This document shows positions 27,307-36,039 of a stretch of DNA of 64,000 nt, piece by piece (the first letter of the stretch is position 1; each line of letters begins with the position of its first letter). The notes beneath the pieces are model-generated. The model searched no databases. It was not told where the DNA came from and saw only the letters and a list, made by a program, of their open reading frames with translations. The translations under genes and the position numbers were made by a program. This DNA comes from Desulfobacca sp. (lineage in GTDB: Bacteria > Desulfobacterota > Desulfobaccia > Desulfobaccales > Desulfobaccaceae). Location: contig DYEV01000026.1 in assembly GCA_020725545.1 (NCBI GenBank), positions 1-64,000 on the forward strand. The letters run 5' to 3'.

Positions 27307-28026
27307 ATGACTGCTGGGGTCCAGGACCTGCCGTCCTATACCATCCGGGAGAGTTCCAGGGCCAAACGGGTGATCTTAAAGATTTCTCGGCTGCATGGCT
27401 TGGTGGTGGTTATTCCCAAGGGTTTCCAAAAGGAAAATATTCCCCGCATCATCCAGGAAAAGCAGGAGTGGCTTGCCCGGGCTTGTCGCCGTCTGGCCGA
27501 AGCCGCTCCGGTACCCGAGCCTCGCTGGCAGTTGCCCCACGTCATCGCGCTGGCGGCCATTGGCCAGGAGGTGGCCGTCACCTATGAGCCCGGTCCGGCT
27601 GGCGAACTTGCCCTTTGCAAGGTTCAGCAACACCAGATTATTATGCGCGGCGCTCTGTCGGTTCCAGAGGACGGTGCCTCTCTCCTCAAGAAATGGCTCC
27701 AGTACCAGGGACGCCGGCATTTACTCCCGTGGCTTCAGGAGCTCAGTGTTGCGACGGACCTGCGCGGCCGCCGGGTCCAGATTCGAGGCCAGAAGAGCCG
27801 CTGGGGCAGTTGCTCGGGGCGGGGGACCATTAGCCTCAATTATAATCTTCTCTTCCTGCGGCCGGCCCTGGTGCGTTACGTCCTGCTCCACGAGCTCTGT
27901 CATACCGTTCACCTGAACCACTCGCCCGAGTTTTACGCCTTGCTGGGGACATGGGCGCCAGATTACCGCAGCCTGCGCCGGGAACTGCGGCAGGCCTGGC
28001 CGCAGATCCCCTGGTGGGCACGATGA
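27307..28026 (+). CDS. YgjP/WLM-type (DUF45) zinc metallopeptidase
   Basis: 239 residues. The C-terminal block VRYVLLHELCHTVHLNHSPEF (zinc motif HELCH, third ligand His at about 210) followed by APDYRSLRRELRQ is typical of the DUF45/YgjP family. The N-terminus has the family pattern YTIRESSRAKRVILKIS and RRVQIRGQKSRWGSCSGRGTISLN. It is a cytoplasmic protein without a signal peptide; substrates are not established. ATG at 27307 has TTGGAGGA upstream, whereas the longer frame from 27124 would translate through a repeat. A stand-alone gene upstream of the efflux pseudogene. Confidence 0.85.
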   Translation: MTAGVQDLPSYTIRESSRAKRVILKISRLHGLVVVIPKGFQKENIPRIIQEKQEWLARACRRLAEAAPVPEPRWQLPHVIALAAIGQEVAVTYEPGPAGELALCKVQQHQIIMRGALSVPEDGASLLKKWLQYQGRRHLLPWLQELSVATDLRGRRVQIRGQKSRWGSCSGRGTISLNYNLLFLRPALVRYVLLHELCHTVHLNHSPEFYALLGTWAPDYRSLRRELRQAWPQIPWWAR

Positions 28027-28107
28027 TGGCTCAGCAGATCAGCCCTGCGGTCCTCATCGGGAAGAACTTTTCGGAGAAAGACCCTGAGTCCAGACCATCC
28101 AAAGAAA

Positions 28108-29490
28108 ATGGGGGCGACCTCCCTGCCTCTCTGCCCTGATTTACGGTGTCGGCGGCCCCGCCGCTTGCTGGGGGCCATGTGTTTCGCGATCTGTCTAGCG
28201 GTCGGCTGTCGCCAGGAAAAACCTGCCGTGGCTCCCGCGCCGGTGGTGGCGGTGGCCGCGGTAATTGTCGAGGATGTCCCCATTATCCATGAGTGGGTGG
28301 GCACTGCCGACGGCTTCCTGAATGCCAAGATCAACGCCCTGGTCACGGGCTATCTCATCCGGCAAAATTATCAGGAAGGCTCCCTGGTCAAAAAGGGCCA
28401 GGTGCTCTTTGAGATCGCCTCCCGGCCCTTCCAGGCGGTCCTGGAACAGGCCAAAGGGGAATTGGCCATTGCGGAGGGCCAACTGTATACTGCCAAGGCC
28501 AATCTGGCCAAGATCCGGCCTCTGGCCGCAGTGAATGCGGTGAACAAGAAGGACCTGGACGACGCCATCGGCCGGGAGGCCTCGGCCCGGGCCGCGGTGC
28601 AGGCTGCCAAAGCCGCGGTGCAGAAAGCCCAAATCGATCTGAGCTTCACCAAGATCACCTCCCCCATCGACGGCATCGCCGGTATTGCCAAGGCGCAGAT
28701 CGGCGACTTGGTGGGCAAGCCCGGCGGTCCGGAGCTGACCACCGTTTCCACCGAGATCTGCACCCTCTTGGGCCGCAATCCAGGTCCCATTAAACGGGGC
28801 AAGCCGCTGTTAAAGCAGGATTTAAGCGTCTCCGTGCCCCCGAGCCTGCCTGCCTCTCTGCTGGAGCGGCGTCCCGACATCCGTTATGCTGAAGAGCAGC
28901 TGGTGGCCGCCAACGCCCGCATCGGCGAGGCCAAGGCCCTGCTCTTTCCCAATATCAGACTGACGGGCGTGGCCGGCTGGGAATCCGCGGCCCTGAAAAC
29001 CCTGTTCTCGGCGCCTGCCAGTTTCTGGGACCTGCTTTCCCCCGGCGTCTTGCAGCCCATCTTCACGGCCGGCCGGCTGCGGGCCGGGGTCAGGGCAACC
29101 GAGGCCCAGCAACAGGCTGCCCTATTGGCCTAGAAAAAATCAATTCAACAGGCCTTCTGGGAGGTTTCTGATGCCCTGGTGACCGTGCGCCGCTTGCGGG
29201 AAGTCCGGCTCTAGGCCGAAAAGCAGGTACAGGCTCTGACCAAACAGGCGGAGCTGGCCAACCAACGCTATTTTGGCGGGGTGACGCCATACCTGGAAGT
29301 CCTGGACTCCGACCGGCAGCTCTTCGAGGCCCAACTGCGGCTAACCCAGGTCCAGGCCGATGAACTCCTGGCCGTCATTGCCCTCTATCGGGCCCTGGGC
29401 GGTGGTTGGCAGTCCCAAAATTCGGCGGGCATGGAAACCTCGACCCCTTTGGCGCTCACGGCTCACAAAAACGAGGGCAAGGGCCAGTAG
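28108..29490 (+). pseudogene. Deletion-fused efflux remnant: adaptor (HlyD/AcrA) N-half joined to outer-membrane factor C-half
   Basis: The frame starts as an RND periplasmic adaptor with a lipobox (CLAVGC, about residue 33), ALVTGYLIRQNYQEGSLVKKGQ and DLSFTKITSPIDGIAGIA. Right after ELTTVST (about residue 216) it changes to outer-membrane factor sequence: LLGRNPGPIKRG, LLERRPDIRYAEEQL, FWDLLSPGVLQPIFTAGRL and YFGGVTPYLEVLDSDRQLF. The adaptor C-half, the whole RND pump and the N-half of the outer-membrane factor are absent, so one large in-frame deletion explains the joint. Two in-frame TAG stops follow (29131-29133 and 29212-29214), each where homologues commonly have Gln or Glu. The product cannot work as a pump. 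Confidence 0.85.
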
Positions 29491-29573
29491 TCAACGGCGA
29501 GGGAAAAGTCAAGAGGGCTGAGGACAAAACCCTTGATCTTTGCAATCGGGACCCGCTTACCGGCAAACATGGA

Positions 29574-30377
29574 TTAAAGGCGGCGGTTTGCCAGGCAGGG
29601 GAGTTCGGTCCTGATTTTCTGGAGATACTCGCGGTCCAGGCAGGCGTAAATGATATCTTCCCGATCCACGGCCCGGGCCAGAGACAGGCCCCAGGGATCA
29701 ATGATCAGGGAGCGGCCATAGGTCTTGATACTTTGGTCCGGATGGGGGTATTGGGCCGGGGCCAGGATATAGACTTGGTTTTCGATGGCCCGGGCCCGCA
29801 GCAGGACCTCCCAGTGGTCCCGGCCGGTGACCTGGGAGAAGGCTGCGGGGACTACAATAATCTCGGCCCCCCGATCCACTAACGCCCGAAACAGCTCGGG
29901 GAAGCGCAGGTCATAGCAGATGGCCAAGCCCACGGTCCAGCCCAACTCCGGCAGGGGCACGGCTACGATTTCCTGGCCGGCGGCGATGTGGGCTGATTCC
30001 TGAAAACTGACCTTTCCCGGGATATTGATGTCAAAGAGATGGATTTTCCGGTAACGGGCCAGGATGCGGCCATCGGGACCGAGCAACAGCGAGGTATTAT
30101 AGACCTTGCCAGTCTCTGGGGCCGGTTCCGGTATCGTCCCCAGCAGGAGATAGAGGCCCAACTCCCGGGCCTGTTGACCAAAGCTTTGGACCACCGGACC
30201 GTCCACGGGCTGGGCCTGGGCCACGATGGCCTCCGGCGGCCCCAGACAGAGGCAATACTCCGGCAGGGCCACCAACGCGGCCCCGCGGCCGGCCGCGGCG
30301 TTGATCAATTGGTGCGCCCGGGCTTGATTAGCCGCGGCGTCGCCGGTGCTTTGCATCTGAATGACGGCCACCCACAT
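29574..30377 (-). CDS. Carbon-nitrogen hydrolase (nitrilase/omega-amidase family)
   Basis: 267 residues, single CN-hydrolase domain. The catalytic triad is visible: Glu in LVALPEYCL (about 40), Lys in YRKIHLFD (about 110) and Cys in AICYDLRFPELFR (about 147). The overall pattern is like Nit2/omega-amidase enzymes that hydrolyse alpha-ketoglutaramate or deaminated glutathione, but the exact amide is not decidable. AGGA lies seven bases before ATG. Monocistronic; a strong hairpin at 30414-30438 lies upstream. Confidence 0.88.
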   Translation of the reverse strand: MWVAVIQMQSTGDAAANQARAHQLINAAAGRGAALVALPEYCLCLGPPEAIVAQAQPVDGPVVQSFGQQARELGLYLLLGTIPEPAPETGKVYNTSLLLGPDGRILARYRKIHLFDINIPGKVSFQESAHIAAGQEIVAVPLPELGWTVGLAICYDLRFPELFRALVDRGAEIIVVPAAFSQVTGRDHWEVLLRARAIENQVYILAPAQYPHPDQSIKTYGRSLIIDPWGLSLARAVDREDIIYACLDREYLQKIRTELPCLANRRL

Positions 30378-30413
30378 GGTTTTCCTGCCTAGGTAGGAGA
30401 ATATCCCTTATCC

Positions 30414-30438
30414 GGCCTTTTGGCGGAGCCAAAAGGCC
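30414..30438. terminator. Perfect 11-bp hairpin between two minus-strand genes
   Basis: GGCCTTTTGGC-GGA-GCCAAAAGGCC is a perfect inverted repeat with a 3-base loop. It lies 77 bases after the stop of the serine hydrolase gene and just before the amidase gene. No long U-tract follows, so it may be a rho-independent terminator of poor quality or a REP-like element; a GC-rich patch follows at 30440-30490. Confidence 0.5.
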
Positions 30439-30514
30439 GCCTGGGGGTTGGAGGAGGGGGCCGGGGGCAGCGCTCCCCTAGCCCCTCCCCTACAAGTACC
30501 TTTTCAATGATCTG

Positions 30515-31450
30515 TCAGCGCCGCGGCCGGGCTTGCCGCAACACCCGTTCGGCCACGGGTACCAGCTCCCGGAGCATCTGTTCCCCTCGGGCATCCTCCA
30601 CCAGGCCCACTAGGATATAGCGGCGCCAGCCATTCCCCCAGACCAGGACCGAATCGCCGTGGGTGGTGGCGAAGGTGCCGTTCTTGCGAAACAAGCGGTC
30701 TGGCGGCACGGTCGACCCGAGGACTGCGACAAATTTATCATTGAGGCCGGGGTGCGCCATGATTTCCAACATCTGGCGGGAGGCCGTGGGATTCAGAAGG
30801 CGGCCGAAGGCCAACAGATAATAGAAGCGGCAGACCTGGGTGGCCGTGGCCGCCTGGGTCAGATCCTGGAGGGGCTCGGGATACTGGGGACCGCCCGGGG
30901 CAAAGGTGCTCCCCACCCAGAGACCGCCCCCCTGTCGAGGCCGGTAGAAACGGTAGCGGGGCTGAAAGAGCAACGACTGGATGTAGGGCAAGCCCAGGCG
31001 GTGAATGAGCGAGGCGGCCGCCGGGTTGCTGGATTCCCGGATCATGGCCGTGAGTTCCCGCCGGATCTGAGGCGTCTGCGGCAAGCGGCCGTCGGCCATG
31101 CCGTGGAACGCGGCCAGCAGGACCACGATCTTGGGCAGGCTGGCGGCATACAACATGGTGTCGCCATTAATCTGGGCAAACCGGGGGGCCCGGGGGTCGG
31201 CCAGGTCTACCAGACCCACGGCCAGCTTGTGCGCGGCGATAAGTTCCCGCCATCCTGGGCGGAGCCGCAAAGCTTGGTCCAAAACCGCCTGCAAGGCCGG
31301 GTTCTGGCAGTCCTCCAGGGGCCGCCACTGGGCCGGCGACAGACTGAGGGGCAGGTCAGAAGCGGCCCATCCCAAGCCACTCTGGAGGCCCAGACAAAGG
31401 AGGCCGAGAAAAAGCCAGGACAGCTTCTTGGCAGGATATCTGCCGGTCAA
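30515..31450 (-). CDS. Exported class A beta-lactamase-like serine hydrolase
   Basis: 311 residues with a signal peptide (LSWLFLGLLCLGLQSGLGWAA). The penicillin-recognising fold is suggested by YAASLPKIVVLLAAF (SxxK serine at about 105) and IRESSNPAAASLIHRLG (SxN-like). The usual KTG is replaced by THG in GTFATTHGDSVLVWG. It may be a D-Ala-D-Ala type or ester hydrolase of the cell envelope rather than an antibiotic-resistance enzyme. The TTG start overlaps the stop of the preceding gene (TTGA), so the two exported proteins are coupled. Confidence 0.72.
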   Translation of the reverse strand: MTGRYPAKKLSWLFLGLLCLGLQSGLGWAASDLPLSLSPAQWRPLEDCQNPALQAVLDQALRLRPGWRELIAAHKLAVGLVDLADPRAPRFAQINGDTMLYAASLPKIVVLLAAFHGMADGRLPQTPQIRRELTAMIRESSNPAAASLIHRLGLPYIQSLLFQPRYRFYRPRQGGGLWVGSTFAPGGPQYPEPLQDLTQAATATQVCRFYYLLAFGRLLNPTASRQMLEIMAHPGLNDKFVAVLGSTVPPDRLFRKNGTFATTHGDSVLVWGNGWRRYILVGLVEDARGEQMLRELVPVAERVLRQARPRR

Positions 31451-32637
31451 GGGCTCTTCTCCTCAACGAGATGAGAGATCCGCCGGGCCAGCAACAGATT
31501 AGAGGAATTGCGGCGGTGGTGATAACCGATGCCAAAGGGCAGCGGCGTCGTCGGCTGCTGGCTATACAGGGCGGCCAGATCAGGTTGATAGCAATTTCGG
31601 AACAAGGCAATGGGCTGCTTATAGACCCCAAAAAACCGGCGCTCCCACTGACTGGCGTGCAAATAGCGCACCGGAATCCCCTCATCCGTCTGCAAAACCA
31701 CCTGGCTCTGGTCCAGAATAAATTGGCGGATATCGCCGTAATGAGGTTTAAACATAAGATAAGAGGCGGCTTTCACCAAGGTTTGCAACGGTGCCAGGCC
31801 TTGCAGAAAAGCGACAAAATGGGGCGAACGGCGCCAGGAGGCGTTATTGAGATTAAAACTAAAATAATAGATGGTCTGCTCAGGGTCGGCAGCGCTCCGT
31901 TGGAAAACGATTCTGACGCCCGGGATGCCTGGCCCGCTGAATTTTTCTCCCGGTCGCGCCGGTTTTTCCTGCATTTGGCCCTCGGCAGATTGCAGCAGAA
32001 AGACCACATCTTTGACCTGGACCTGTTCCCGACCCAGGAAAAAGAGCAGGAGCGGCAGGACGCCGTCCAGTTCCCGGCGGCGCAGATCGTTGGCCATCCG
32101 TTCCGTAAAGAAAAAATTAAAATGCAGGAGCTCGTTCAGGGCATACTCCAAACTCTGAAAAAAAGGCTCATTGGCACCGGGACGCAAAACGGGCAGGGTC
32201 CCCACCGGTTCCAGGGCGAGCATGACATAGTTCTTGGCTCTGGGGAAAAAAGCCAGCATATTGGCCAGGTCCGGCCCACTGAAGGGGTAGAACACAGTGG
32301 CCGCACCGCCAGGGCCTACTTCCCGGGCCGCCCACTGCCGGATGGGCTGCAGATGCTGATGCTCAAAACGCTGCCAGACCTGCTGCATCCCGGCCGCATA
32401 GTCTCGGAAGCCGGCTGGATTGACCCAGGCACCCAGATTATGGTCTCGGACCGGATTGCCGGCGATGAGATCGGTGAGGAGTTGATAGGACGGCGCCTCG
32501 TCTTGCCGCGGCGCAGCAGGCAGGGCGGCGCCGCCGTGGTCTGTTGGCGCCCAGGCGGCAGCGGGCCCCCCCCCAGCCAAAAGCGCCCAGACACAGAGAC
32601 AAACCCCCCAGGACAATACTTTTTTTCTCCCAGCCAA
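31447..32637 (-). CDS. Exported protein of unknown function
   Basis: 396 residues. Signal peptide WGVCLCVWALLAGGGPAAAWA. I recognise no catalytic motif. The central part TVFYPFSGPDLANMLAFFPRA and YVMLALEPVG resembles conserved hypothetical proteins of Desulfobacterota and Geobacter-type genomes. The C-terminal half contains FNLNNASWRRSPHFVAFL and QFILDQSQVVLQTDEGIPVRY. A C-run and TTG start make the exact N-terminus uncertain. It is coupled to the downstream serine hydrolase, so an envelope role is inferred. Confidence 0.6.
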   Translation of the reverse strand: MAGRKKVLSWGVCLCVWALLAGGGPAAAWAPTDHGGAALPAAPRQDEAPSYQLLTDLIAGNPVRDHNLGAWVNPAGFRDYAAGMQQVWQRFEHQHLQPIRQWAAREVGPGGAATVFYPFSGPDLANMLAFFPRAKNYVMLALEPVGTLPVLRPGANEPFFQSLEYALNELLHFNFFFTERMANDLRRRELDGVLPLLLFFLGREQVQVKDVVFLLQSAEGQMQEKPARPGEKFSGPGIPGVRIVFQRSAADPEQTIYYFSFNLNNASWRRSPHFVAFLQGLAPLQTLVKAASYLMFKPHYGDIRQFILDQSQVVLQTDEGIPVRYLHASQWERRFFGVYKQPIALFRNCYQPDLAALYSQQPTTPLPFGIGYHHRRNSSNLLLARRISHLVEEKSP

Positions 32638-32822
32638 AATTTCTTCCCCCCCCGACAGGTGTAAGTGTTTGTTAATTCGTAATCCACTCTCAGATTTTCA
32701 GGAAGCAACGGTGCTTCCCGATTGTTGACCTCTTATCATTGCCCCCGGACCAATTCTCGCCTTGGCCCACGGCAGCGAATTTTCTTGGCAAACCTCAGGC
32801 AACCCATTACACTTTTACTACG

Positions 32823-33953
32823 ATGATCAGAGAAAATCAAGCAGGAGCGTATCTGGGGCCGGCGCCGGAACTCTTGGGCCGCTACCGCTTGGCCACGTCT
32901 GACCCGCATTTTGATGTCCTGGAGGATGAGGCCTGCCGTCTGGTCCTGGGCAAGTGCTCTCGCCTGCCGGATGACGAAGATCCGGGTGCGGGCCGTTATG
33001 GCATTGATTTTCACCGGGCCTTGCCCCCGTTTCAGGGTGACTCCGGCTTCACCTGCGATTGGGGGGACGGTCCCATTCCGGTGAACGCCCAGACCTATGC
33101 CCACTATCTGCCCCGCACCATCAGGTTTCGGCAATTTACCGCCAATCTGGCTTTTGCCGCCGCCACCCCCTCGGCCTATGCGGCCAAACGGCAGGTTTAT
33201 GAAGATTTTTACCGGCAGGTTTATGGCGCTACCCAGGCTTTGGTGGTGGCCGTACCCCACTGTGGGCCGGTCTGGCGCCCGCCGGATGACTACCACCCCT
33301 TCCCGGAGTCTGAAATCGACGCCTGGACGGCCCGGGTAGCCGTGCACCTGACAGCCGCGGGCCACCAGCCCGATCGGCGTCTGCTGCTGTCCTTGCACAG
33401 CACCGATTATTTCGGCGCCCTCCTGGACATCGGCGACTTCGGCCTGCCGGCCAATGATGTCCTGCCCGAGATCGTGGCCCGGTTGAATCAGGAATTTGCC
33501 GGAACTTTGGCCGCGCTCACCCCGGCTTACCGGGAGCATATCCTTTTGTACACCCGGCAGCGTCTGGCATGGAAATTCCAACGCTGGGGCACCCTGCACC
33601 CTGAAGACCTGGCCCAGATCTCCACGGCTTCGCAATTTGAGGTCAAGATCCTGGACGGTTTTGCCCGGGAGTTTATCAGCCCCGAGGAGCGGTTTACCTT
33701 CTCCGGCCTTTGCCGCGGCTTGGCGGCTTACTGGTCCCACGGCCGGCCAGCCCATATTTCTCTGAACGGCGTCTTCTCGGGCCGCAAGACCGCTCGCCTC
33801 CTCGACCTGGCCGACAATCTGCGACGCGCCGGCCTGGCCAGCGCGGTCCAGGTGGAGTGTTCCCGTTTCCTGGCCAAGGAGGCCCCGGAGCTGGCCGCGG
33901 CCATGATCAGCAGATTATTGGAACTGCTGGCCCAGAAGCTGCCCGCAGCTTAG
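32823..33953 (+). CDS. Conserved protein of unknown function, possibly hydrolase-like
   Basis: 376 residues from ATG at 32823; an upstream TTG would add 28 unlikely residues. No signal peptide. The segments LVVAVPHCGPVWRPPDDYHPFPESEID and LLLSLHSTDYFGALLDIG hold conserved-looking His, Asp and Glu residues that could bind metal. They loosely recall N-formylglutamate amidohydrolases, but I cannot confirm that. Plus strand, alone, between two minus-strand exported proteins. Function not assigned. Confidence 0.6.
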   Translation: MIRENQAGAYLGPAPELLGRYRLATSDPHFDVLEDEACRLVLGKCSRLPDDEDPGAGRYGIDFHRALPPFQGDSGFTCDWGDGPIPVNAQTYAHYLPRTIRFRQFTANLAFAAATPSAYAAKRQVYEDFYRQVYGATQALVVAVPHCGPVWRPPDDYHPFPESEIDAWTARVAVHLTAAGHQPDRRLLLSLHSTDYFGALLDIGDFGLPANDVLPEIVARLNQEFAGTLAALTPAYREHILLYTRQRLAWKFQRWGTLHPEDLAQISTASQFEVKILDGFAREFISPEERFTFSGLCRGLAAYWSHGRPAHISLNGVFSGRKTARLLDLADNLRRAGLASAVQVECSRFLAKEAPELAAAMISRLLELLAQKLPAA

Positions 33954-34154
33954 AATAATGAGGCACTCCGACCTGAGCGGCTTGGAGACCAAGAGAACCG
34001 GCCAAGGGGCAGGCGGAGCAGCCTTACCGCAATCCCTGCTGGGCAAGGGGCCTCGGTCAGGCCAGCAGAGACCTTGATGCAGATAATTCTCTCTGGCCAC
34101 TTGCGGGGAGGGCTTGGACGCGAGGTTATAAACTAATTAATTCAAATGGTTAAA
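33954..34154. other. Intergenic stretch upstream of a possible small RNA
   Basis: No gene is seen. The right end is AT-rich (TTATAAACTAATTAATTCAAATGG) and leads into TATAAT at 34155, so it probably holds promoter sequence. Confidence 0.3.
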
Positions 34155-34302
34155 TATAATACAGGGCGCGGCCCTGGGCAGTCTTCGAAAGCTGCCGCAT
34201 CGTTACGGGAGGGAGACCGATCGGCCGTTAGAATCTCTGGGGTGGGTATCTCTTGATCTAAGAAGCCAACGAGGCGGGAGCCAAAATGCATGCTCCCGCC
34301 TC
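34155..34302 (+). ncRNA. Candidate structured small RNA
   Basis: A perfect -10 box TATAAT (34155-34160) is followed by a GC-rich 140-base segment with no frame. It has a hairpin GGCAG-(T)CTT-CGA-AAG-CTGCC (about 34178-34197), a GGAGA...TCTC pairing around 34211-34238 and an 11-bp perfect terminal hairpin GAGGCGGGAGC/GCTCCCGCCTC (34271-34302). No -35 TTGACA was found, and I cannot match it to 6S, SRP, tmRNA or RNase P RNA. The final hairpin probably also ends the minus-strand lipoprotein gene. Speculative. Confidence 0.35.
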
Positions 34303-34321
34303 GCATTTCCCAAAACCTTAA

Positions 34322-34843
34322 TTATTGGGCTAAAGAACTGTAGGCAAGCTGCATATTGCGGAGGTGATAAATCCCGGCCTTGACATGGGCTTGGGTGGCC
34401 AGATCCAGCTCCCGTTTGGCTTCCTGCCGCAGTTTGGTGGCCATATCCTTCTGGCCCTGGGTTTCCAGGGCTTCGCCCTGTTGCAACTTGGCCTGGCCGG
34501 AGCGTTCCAGTTTATCGCCTTGGGCGGAGCTGTCCGCCCCCAGTTTGTTGTTCTGCAGCCATTGGGCCTCCTGCTGCGGCGTCAGTTTCAGGTCCTTCAT
34601 TTTCTCCGGCAGATCTTGCTGCAATTTGGCAAATAGGGCGTTGGCCTCCTTGAGTTGGGTCTTGGCGCCGGCCACGTCATTGGCGGCCAGCTTTTTCTCG
34701 GCCGCGTCGAGGGCCGCCACGGCCTCTTTATACACCTGGACCTGTTTAGGGGTAGCAGCCTGGGCCGTGGCGCAGCCGACGACGAGCAGGAAAGTTAGCA
34801 GGAGGCCAAGGCCGGTGAGCAGCCTGAAGCGGGAAGTAAGCAT
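34322..34843 (-). CDS. Small exported lipoprotein-like helical protein
   Basis: 173 residues. The N-terminus has a signal with lipobox LVVGC (Cys at about 24). The mature part is almost entirely charged helix: AVAALDAAEKKLAANDVAGAKTQLKEANALFAKLQ resembles a TPR-like or DUF4398 helical pair, then a Gln/Lys-rich coiled segment. It is probably a periplasmic outer-membrane-anchored protein; function unknown. Ribosome binding site GGAG lies close upstream of ATG, and a strong hairpin follows the stop. Confidence 0.65.
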   Translation of the reverse strand: MLTSRFRLLTGLGLLLTFLLVVGCATAQAATPKQVQVYKEAVAALDAAEKKLAANDVAGAKTQLKEANALFAKLQQDLPEKMKDLKLTPQQEAQWLQNNKLGADSSAQGDKLERSGQAKLQQGEALETQGQKDMATKLRQEAKRELDLATQAHVKAGIYHLRNMQLAYSSLAQ

Positions 34844-34862
34844 TGTTCATCTCCTTATTTGA

Positions 34863-35508
34863 TAATGTTGTTTTGGACGATGAGAAGAGCGGAATGGTGA
34901 GTAACATATTATGGTCTGACCATTGATCTGTTTCCAGGGGGCACTCCTGAGGCGAAAGCCAGGACCACCAGCCGTGACAAAAGGCAAACCGAATAGATAG
35001 ATATAGTTCTAGATGTTTTCTTGTCAAGCACAATTTGCTTGTGCATCATTATCCCTGATAGTCATCCCTTTGGAAAGTCACTTTGGGAATATTTTCCAGA
35101 AGCTGCTGCAAAACCATGAAAGCCGATTTCAGGCCATTCTGAGCGCCGCGAAGAATCTTGTCTTTCCAGCAAGATAGATATCCTTCCCTTCGTTCCGGAT
35201 GACAGGATGGGAAACCGTCGCATCACCGTCCTGGGGCGCCTGACCTGGCGAGAACCACACACCGGGCCACGCCGATTGCAGGGTTTTTGACGCAAACGTA
35301 AGTGGATGGCGTTACCCTGAAATCTGGTGCGAACATGCTGGTAGCCGTGAATGGCAAAATCATGATACAATATCAAATGGATAGGTCCGCGTTCCCTTTT
35401 TAACCGACTTTAGCGGGTCGCCTTTGGGAAAACCTAAATCCATTTTTGCGGACTATTATTTTGTATGGAATTCCTATAGAGTAAATAGATTCCGGATGAC
35501 CCACTTTT
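34863..35508. other. Gene-poor stretch with a repeat copy
   Basis: No frame is convincing. It contains hairpin CAAGCA/TGCTTG near 35027-35044, the repeat copy at 35134-35206 and AT-rich sequence towards the dead transposase. Confidence 0.4.
35134..35206. repeat. Dispersed intergenic repeat, copy 2
   Basis: CATTCTGAGCGCCGCGAAGAATC at the left end and ATATCCTTCCCTTCGTTCCGGATGAC at the right end are imperfect inverted copies around a short centre, the same design as the element at 27181-27253. It is typical of non-autonomous or REP-like intergenic repeats. Confidence 0.55.
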
Positions 35509-36018
35509 CTATGAACGGCAGGCATCTTCCACTATTTTGCGGCTTCGGGTTTTGGTGAGGCTGGCGGCCAGCTTCTCCAGGCCTTCTTCGCATCGCTATG
35601 GCATGCGGGTCCGCAACTTCTGCCTTCTGGCAGGCCCGGGCTGAACTCTGGCAACGGAGGATGACCTCGCCGTCCGGATCGAGCCGCTGCCCCTGGATAA
35701 TGGTGGCGTGGGTTTCTTGGCCGACCATCACACCCTCGACCGGGATTTCCGGCGGCCGGCTGCGACTGACGGCGATATAGAAAAAACCGCTTCCTGACTG
35801 GCCGCCAGGTTAGCCGCACGGGCAATTACGGCATCAATGGCCACCGTCGGGGACTCTGGCATGCATAAGGAGGGGCCGGGCCAACTCTGCCCGCAGGTCT
35901 TGGAGCATCTGCCTCAGGGTGCTGGGTTCGCTGACAATGCCGGGAAAGACCCGGGAGGCCTTGGGGAAACCGTCGCCGTCGAGTACCCGGGCCAGAGTGA
36001 GCAGGGGGCGGCTTGGTA
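35509..36018 (-). pseudogene. Remnant of an IS1634-family transposase
   Basis: Minus-strand pieces in successive frames rebuild one protein: LARVLDGDGFPKASRVFPG, SEPSTLRQMLQDL, then after a shift SPTVAIDAVIARAANLA, after another shift FYIAVSRSRPPEIPVEG, DGEVILRCQSSARACQKAEV, and after a third shift EEGLEKLAASLTKTRSRK. This order (PG..SEP, PTVVxDAGIA, YIVVSR, CxSxAR..KE) is that of IS1634-type DDE transposases. It lacks the N-terminal third and has at least three frameshifts, so it is inactive. Confidence 0.7.
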
Positions 36019-36039
36019 AACTCGGGTTAGGGGTGATCT

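Noticed and set aside
29131-29214. Two in-frame TAG codons read as pyrrolysine
   Set aside because: Some Desulfobacterota do use pyrrolysine, but this gene is already a deletion fusion of two unrelated proteins, so nonsense decay is the simpler reading.
31471-32664. Plus-strand frame of 397 codons antisense to the exported unknown protein
   Set aside because: The minus-strand frame has a signal peptide and couples to its neighbour; the plus frame has no start signal or recognisable domain.
35062-35376. Minus-strand frame of 104 codons
   Set aside because: It runs across a non-coding intergenic repeat, has no ribosome binding site and no family pattern.
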